A DNA stretch of 64,000 nucleotides, taken from Sphingomonas trueperi (GTDB lineage Bacteria > Pseudomonadota > Alphaproteobacteria > Sphingomonadales > Sphingomonadaceae). This document shows positions 60,232 through 64,000 of this stretch, piece by piece. The stretch's first letter is position 1. Each line of letters starts with the position of its first letter. The notes beneath the pieces are model-generated. The model made no database searches, was not told where the DNA came from, and saw nothing but the letters and a program-made list of their open reading frames with translations. Made by a program: the position numbers and the translations under genes. The stretch spans positions 47,159-111,158 of the forward strand of contig NZ_JAATJB010000014.1 in assembly GCF_011927635.1 (NCBI RefSeq). Reading direction: 5' to 3'.

Positions 60232-60247
60232 CTGATACCGGTATCAG
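60232..60247. promoter_or_regulatory. Perfect palindrome, probable operator of the uronate operon
   Basis: CTGATACCGGTATCAG is a perfect 16-bp palindrome 45 bases upstream of the first gene of the uronate operon. The ACCGGT centre fits LacI-family (UxuR/KdgR-like) sites that I recall from sphingomonads and caulobacters; the regulator is not in the window except possibly the LacI gene at 26644. Confidence 0.6.
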
Positions 60248-60291
60248 AGCGGCCCGTCGAAAGGATCGGCGCGACGCAGGGAATCGAAGCG

Positions 60292-61080
60292 ATGGCGAAG
60301 CAAGCGGCAGTCGAGCAAATCGCCCAGGCCTTCGTAGCCGCACGCCGCGCCCGACAAGGCTTCGCCGACTATCCGGGTCCGCTGCCGGAGACGCTCGGCG
60401 ACGGCTACGCCATCCAGACCCGCGCCATCCAACTGTTCGATCAGCCGATCGCGGGATGGAAGGTCGGTCGCGTGCCCGAGGCGCTGGTAGCGCGGCACGG
60501 CGTGAACCGCCTGTCGGGCCCGATCTTCGCCGACAGCGTGGTGTGGGCGAAGCCAGGCGAAACGCCGGAAATGCCCGTGTTCCGCAACGGCTTCGGCGCG
60601 ACGGAAGCGGAGTATCTGCTCCGGCTCGGCGCGCTGCCCGACAGTTTCGACCGCGCCTGGACCAACGAGGCGGTGCTGCCGTTCATCGACGATATCCGAG
60701 TGGGCATCGAGATCGCCGGTTCGCCCTTCGAGGGCATCAACCGCCACGGCCCCGCCGTCACCATTTCGGACTTCGGCAACAACAACGGCCTGTTGATCGG
60801 ATACCGTATATCTTCTGGAGAGGATTTCCTTCACTGGCCAGTGTCGCTAACGATCGACGGGGAGGTCGCTGGAACCGGCACTGCGAGCGCCATGCTCGAC
60901 GGACCGATCGGAGCGGTGCGCTTCCTGTTCGAACGCGCGCGCCAAGGGCTGCCCCTGGCGGAAGGCCAGTGGCTATCGACCGGCGCCGTCACCGGCGTCC
61001 ACCCGGTACGGCCGGGGCAGAAAGTCGAGGCGCGATTCGGGCCGGAGCTGTGCGTGCAATGCTCGATCGGGATCGCCTGA
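60292..61080 (+). CDS. 2-keto-4-pentenoate hydratase/fumarylacetoacetate-hydrolase-like enzyme
   Basis: A 262-residue protein with the MhpD-type hydratase fold: GYAIQTRAIQLFDQPIAGWK then VGRVPEAL, and the metal-binding Glu cluster in NGFGATEAEYLLRLG and VGIEIAGSPFEG. Members hydrate unsaturated keto-acids or open sugar-derived keto-acids. In front of a hexuronate transporter, uxaC and kduI it probably handles an unsaturated or deoxy keto-uronate from pectin or alginate breakdown. GGAATCGAAGCG precedes the ATG. The transporter gene starts 32 bases after its stop. Confidence 0.82.
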   Translation: MAKQAAVEQIAQAFVAARRARQGFADYPGPLPETLGDGYAIQTRAIQLFDQPIAGWKVGRVPEALVARHGVNRLSGPIFADSVVWAKPGETPEMPVFRNGFGATEAEYLLRLGALPDSFDRAWTNEAVLPFIDDIRVGIEIAGSPFEGINRHGPAVTISDFGNNNGLLIGYRISSGEDFLHWPVSLTIDGEVAGTGTASAMLDGPIGAVRFLFERARQGLPLAEGQWLSTGAVTGVHPVRPGQKVEARFGPELCVQCSIGIA

Positions 61081-61112
61081 TCCCGGGACGGCGGAGTGGG
61101 ATTGGAGAGTTG

Positions 61113-62402
61113 ATGGCGAGCAAGGGCGAAGCCGCGGTAAGCGGCGCCGTGGAACGGGTGGGGCGGTATCGCTGGGTGATTTGCGGGCTGCTGTTCGCGG
61201 CCACCATCATCAATTACATCGATCGCCAGATGATCGGCGTGCTCAAGCCCACGCTGATGGCCGACCTGCACTGGACCGAGCAAGACTTTGCCGGGGTCAT
61301 CATCTGGTTCCAGTTCGCCTATGCCGTCGGCTATATCCTGTTCGGCAAGATCGTCGACCAGGTCGGCGCGCGCGTCGGCTACACCATCGCCTTCGTCGTC
61401 TGGCAGGTGGCGCACATCTTCCACGGTGCGGCCCATAACATCACCCAGTTCGCCATCGCCCGCTTCGCGCTGGGCATCGGCGAGTCCGGCAACTTCCCGG
61501 CCGGCATCAAGGCGGTGACCGAGTGGTTCCCGGCCAAGGAGCGCGCCTTCGCGATCGGCGTGTTCAATGCCGGCGCGAACATCGGCGCGGTGCTCACCCC
61601 GCTGGTCATCCCGTATATGGTGATCGCCTGGGGCTGGCGCTCGGCCTTCGTCATCACCGGCGTGGTCAGCTTCGTCTGGCTGATCGCCTGGTGGCTGCTC
61701 TACCGCAGCCCGCGCGAGCACCCCAAGGTGACCGAGGGCGAACTCGCCTGGATCGAGCAGGACCCCGCCGACAAGGTGCAGAAGCTCGGCTATGGCTCGG
61801 TCCTCATGAAGCGCGAAACCTGGGCGTACGCGCTCGGCAAGTTCTTCATCGATCCGGTGTGGTGGTTCTTCCTGTTCTGGCTGCCGGGCTATCTGTTCGA
61901 GCGCTATCAGCTCGATCTCAAGACCTTCGGCCTGCCGCTCGCGGCGATCTATCTCGTGTCGGACATGGGTAGTGTGGCCGGCGGCTGGCTCTCCTCGCGG
62001 CTGATGCGCGCGGGCTACACCGCCAATGTCGCGCGCAAGCTGACGATGCTGGTCTGCGCCTTCGCGGTGCTGCCGGTGCTGTTCGCGGAATCGCTCACCA
62101 GCGTGTGGATGGCAGTCGCCGTGATCGGCATCGCGACGGCGGCGCACCAGGCCTTCTCCGCCAACCTCTATGCGCTGCCCGCGGACATGTTTCCGCGCGG
62201 CGCGGTGGGTTCGGTGATCGGCATCGGCGGCACCGTGGGGGCAGTGGGCGGCATCCTGATGTCCTTCTATGCCGGCGAAGTGCTGGCGCGGATCGGCAGC
62301 TACTGGCCGCTCTTCGCGGTGGCCGGCAGCGCCTATTTCGTCGCGCTCGCCTGCGTGCATTTCCTGTCGCCGCGGCTCGCTCGCGTCGACATGGGCGCCT
62401 GA
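61113..62402 (+). CDS. MFS hexuronate transporter (ExuT-type)
   Basis: A 429-residue major facilitator with 12 predicted helices. Family signs are RWVICGLLFAATIINYIDRQ in helix 1 (the anion:cation symporter wording), GESGNFPAGIKAVTEWFP, and the loop WWLLYRSPREHPKVTEGEL between halves. In this operon, hexuronate import is the sensible substrate. ATTGGAGAG precedes the ATG at 61113. Upstream in-frame translations extend into the hydratase gene in another frame and are rejected. Confidence 0.88.
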   Translation: MASKGEAAVSGAVERVGRYRWVICGLLFAATIINYIDRQMIGVLKPTLMADLHWTEQDFAGVIIWFQFAYAVGYILFGKIVDQVGARVGYTIAFVVWQVAHIFHGAAHNITQFAIARFALGIGESGNFPAGIKAVTEWFPAKERAFAIGVFNAGANIGAVLTPLVIPYMVIAWGWRSAFVITGVVSFVWLIAWWLLYRSPREHPKVTEGELAWIEQDPADKVQKLGYGSVLMKRETWAYALGKFFIDPVWWFFLFWLPGYLFERYQLDLKTFGLPLAAIYLVSDMGSVAGGWLSSRLMRAGYTANVARKLTMLVCAFAVLPVLFAESLTSVWMAVAVIGIATAAHQAFSANLYALPADMFPRGAVGSVIGIGGTVGAVGGILMSFYAGEVLARIGSYWPLFAVAGSAYFVALACVHFLSPRLARVDMGA

Positions 62403-62430
62403 TTTTTCTCTGACCTGTCCGGAGTCTCCG

Positions 62431-63852
62431 ATGGCCAAGCCGCTCAAGCTCGATCCCGACCGGCTGTTGCCGGCCGAGGACCGCACCCGCGCGATCGCGC
62501 GCGAACTGTATCGTGAAGTCGCCGAGCTGCCGATCATCAGCCCGCACGGCCATACCGATGCGAGCTGGTTCTCGACCAACGCCAACTGGTCGAACGCGAC
62601 CGAGCTGCTGCTCTCGCCCGACCATTATATCTACCGCATGCTCTATTCGCAGGGCGTGTCGCTCGACGCGCTGTGCGTGCCGAGCAAGGCCGGCATGCCC
62701 GCCACCGATCCCCGCGCGGCCTGGCGCACCTTTGCCGAGCATCTCTACCTGTTCCGCGGTACCCCCTCGGCGATGTGGCTGGGCCATGTGTTCGGCGAGG
62801 TGTTCGGCTTCGACGTCGCGCTCGACGGCGAGACGGCCGATTTCTACTACGACACGATCAACGCCAAGCTGGCGAGCGACGACTTCCGCCCCCGCGCGCT
62901 GTTCGATCGCTTCAACATCGAGTTCCTCGCCACCACCGAGGGTCCGCAGGACGACCTCTCGGCGCACCATGCCGTGCAGGCATCAGGCTGGCCGGGCCGC
63001 GTCGTCACCACCTATCGCCCCGATGCGGTGATCGATGTCGAGCACGAGCAGTTCCACGGCGCGCTCAAGATCTTCGCCGAGAAGACGGGTGAGGATGTGT
63101 ATAGCTGGGACGGCTATCTCGCCGCGCACGCCAAGCGTCGCACCGACTTCCGCGCCGCTGGGGCCACCGCAACCGATCATGGCCACCCAACCGCGCGCAC
63201 CGCGAACCTGAGCAAGGCCGAGGCCGCCGCGCTGTTCGCCAAGATCCTCGGCAGCGACTGGACTCCGGCCGATGCCGAGCTGTTCCGCGCGCAGATGCTC
63301 ACCGAAATGGCGGCGATGAGCGTCGAGGACGGGATGGTGATGCAGATCCACCCGGGCAGCTTCCGCAACCATAATGGCGGCCTGTTCGCCAGCCATGGCC
63401 GCGACAAGGGTGCCGACATCCCGATGGCGACGGAGTATGTCCACGGCCTCAAGCCGCTGCTCGATCGCTTCGGCACCTCGACCGCGCTGTCGATCATCCT
63501 CTTCACGCTCGACGAGACGGTCTATTCGCGCGAGCTGGCGCCGCTGGCGGGTCATTATCCGTGCCTCAAGCTGGGCCCGGCCTGGTGGTTCCATGACAGC
63601 CCCGAAGGCATGCGCCGCTTCCGTGAGCAGGTGACCGAGACGGCGGGCTTCTACAACACCGTCGGCTTCAACGACGACACCCGCGCCTTCCTCTCGATTC
63701 CGGCGCGCCACGATGTCGCGCGGCGGATCGACTGCGGCTTCCTGGCGCAGCTGGTCGCCGAGGGGCGACTGCTCGACTGGGAAGCGGCGGAACTGGCGTT
63801 CGAACTCACCAACGGGCTTGTACGCAAGGCCTACAAGCTCGATAGAGCCTGA
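62431..63852 (+). CDS. uxaC: Glucuronate isomerase
   Basis: A 473-residue isomerase, the usual family length. LPIISPHGHTDASWFSTNAN holds the metal-binding His pair, LAHVFGEVF-like GLHVFGEVF appears as LGHVFGEVFGF, HPGSFRNHN and LGPAWWFHDSPEGMRRFREQ are further active-site blocks. It converts glucuronate/galacturonate to fructuronate/tagaturonate, the first cytosolic step after import. GGAGTCTCCG precedes the ATG, 28 bases after the transporter stop; kduI follows after 41 bases. Confidence 0.93.
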   Translation: MAKPLKLDPDRLLPAEDRTRAIARELYREVAELPIISPHGHTDASWFSTNANWSNATELLLSPDHYIYRMLYSQGVSLDALCVPSKAGMPATDPRAAWRTFAEHLYLFRGTPSAMWLGHVFGEVFGFDVALDGETADFYYDTINAKLASDDFRPRALFDRFNIEFLATTEGPQDDLSAHHAVQASGWPGRVVTTYRPDAVIDVEHEQFHGALKIFAEKTGEDVYSWDGYLAAHAKRRTDFRAAGATATDHGHPTARTANLSKAEAAALFAKILGSDWTPADAELFRAQMLTEMAAMSVEDGMVMQIHPGSFRNHNGGLFASHGRDKGADIPMATEYVHGLKPLLDRFGTSTALSIILFTLDETVYSRELAPLAGHYPCLKLGPAWWFHDSPEGMRRFREQVTETAGFYNTVGFNDDTRAFLSIPARHDVARRIDCGFLAQLVAEGRLLDWEAAELAFELTNGLVRKAYKLDRA

Positions 63853-63893
63853 TAGACACCGGTGGCATAAGCGCCGCCCGAGGGAGACAGAGG

Positions 63894-64000
63894 ATGTTCG
63901 ACCGCACCTATTACGCCACGCACCCGGACATGATGGCGTGCGTGAGCAATGAGGAACTGCGCGACCGCTATCTGATCTCCGGGCTGTTCCGGGAAGGCGA
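63894..64000 (+). CDS. kduI: Start of 5-keto-4-deoxyuronate isomerase, truncated by window edge
   Basis: Only the first 35 codons are inside the window. MFDRTYYATHPDMMACVSNE then ELRDRYLISGLFREG matches the N-terminus of KduI, which isomerises 5-keto-4-deoxyuronate to 2,5-diketo-3-deoxygluconate in pectin breakdown. GGGAGACAGAGG stands before the ATG. It confirms that the operon handles unsaturated uronates as well as free hexuronates. Confidence 0.8.
   Translation, partial: MFDRTYYATHPDMMACVSNEELRDRYLISGLFREG

Noticed and set aside
1..64000. CRISPR arrays, rRNA and tRNA genes, riboswitches
   Set aside because: No regularly spaced short direct repeats, cloverleaf-like sequences with the conserved T-loop, or rRNA-like stretches were noticed. 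A tRNAscan or Infernal run would settle it.

Overview
The window looks like chromosomal DNA of a sphingomonad (Alphaproteobacteria, Sphingomonas or a close relative). The reasons are the high G+C visible throughout, a protein with a PEPxxWA-type sorting tail, a large TonB-dependent receptor followed by SapC-like and cupin-like genes, HWE-type histidine kinases, and many ATGA or TGATG gene overlaps. Taxonomy is inferred from gene content only. I saw no rRNA, tRNA or CRISPR array.

Layout. 1-3276: 3' part of a dabA-like inorganic-carbon transporter gene, a small unknown gene and a LysR regulator. 3351-7469: a type I secretion-like trio (ABC protein, HlyD-type adaptor, TolC-type channel) whose ABC subunit has lost every ATPase motif. 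7464-8625: decayed IS5-family transposase and decayed phage-type integrase. 8925-17557: ten tightly coupled genes of unknown function; at least six encode variants of one protein plan, decorated with OmpA-like, Ig-like or PASTA-like modules, and the first has bL12-like modules. This is the best candidate for an undescribed system. 17644-18636: a broken membrane-protein gene and mosaic IS5/IS481 remnants closing that island.

18749-32797: a PoxB-like ThDP enzyme; a three-gene signalling operon (three-receiver hybrid kinase, CheR, REC-PAS-HWE kinase-REC); a LacI regulator with a perfect palindrome at its promoter; a Tat-exported phospholipase C; a cysteine-synthase-like enzyme; a Crp/Fnr regulator; and a kinase-like ATPase without a phospho-acceptor box.

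32880-46933: two divergent glycan operons. The leftward one carries two epimerases, a GT4 glycosyltransferase, two CgeB-like glycosyltransferases and an in-frame glycosyltransferase/UDP-glucuronate-decarboxylase fusion. The rightward one carries a histidine phosphatase, a methyltransferase, a glycoside-hydrolase-like protein and myo-inositol-1-phosphate synthase. A DUF1003 membrane protein, an MDR dehydrogenase and a Gfo/Idh/MocA oxidoreductase follow. Together they suggest a modified, possibly inositol-containing, surface glycan.

47087-50750: a run of small-molecule or stress-type genes (SRPBCC, Zn-dehydrogenase, SDR, CitE-like lyase). 51025-56075: TonB receptor, SapC and cupin genes, a typical glycan-uptake group. 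56278-60174: PEP-CTERM protein, chemoreceptor and a glycosyltransferase with a TPR-like tail. 60292 to the end: a uronate catabolism operon (keto-acid hydratase, hexuronate transporter, UxaC, start of KduI) behind a perfect 16-bp palindrome.
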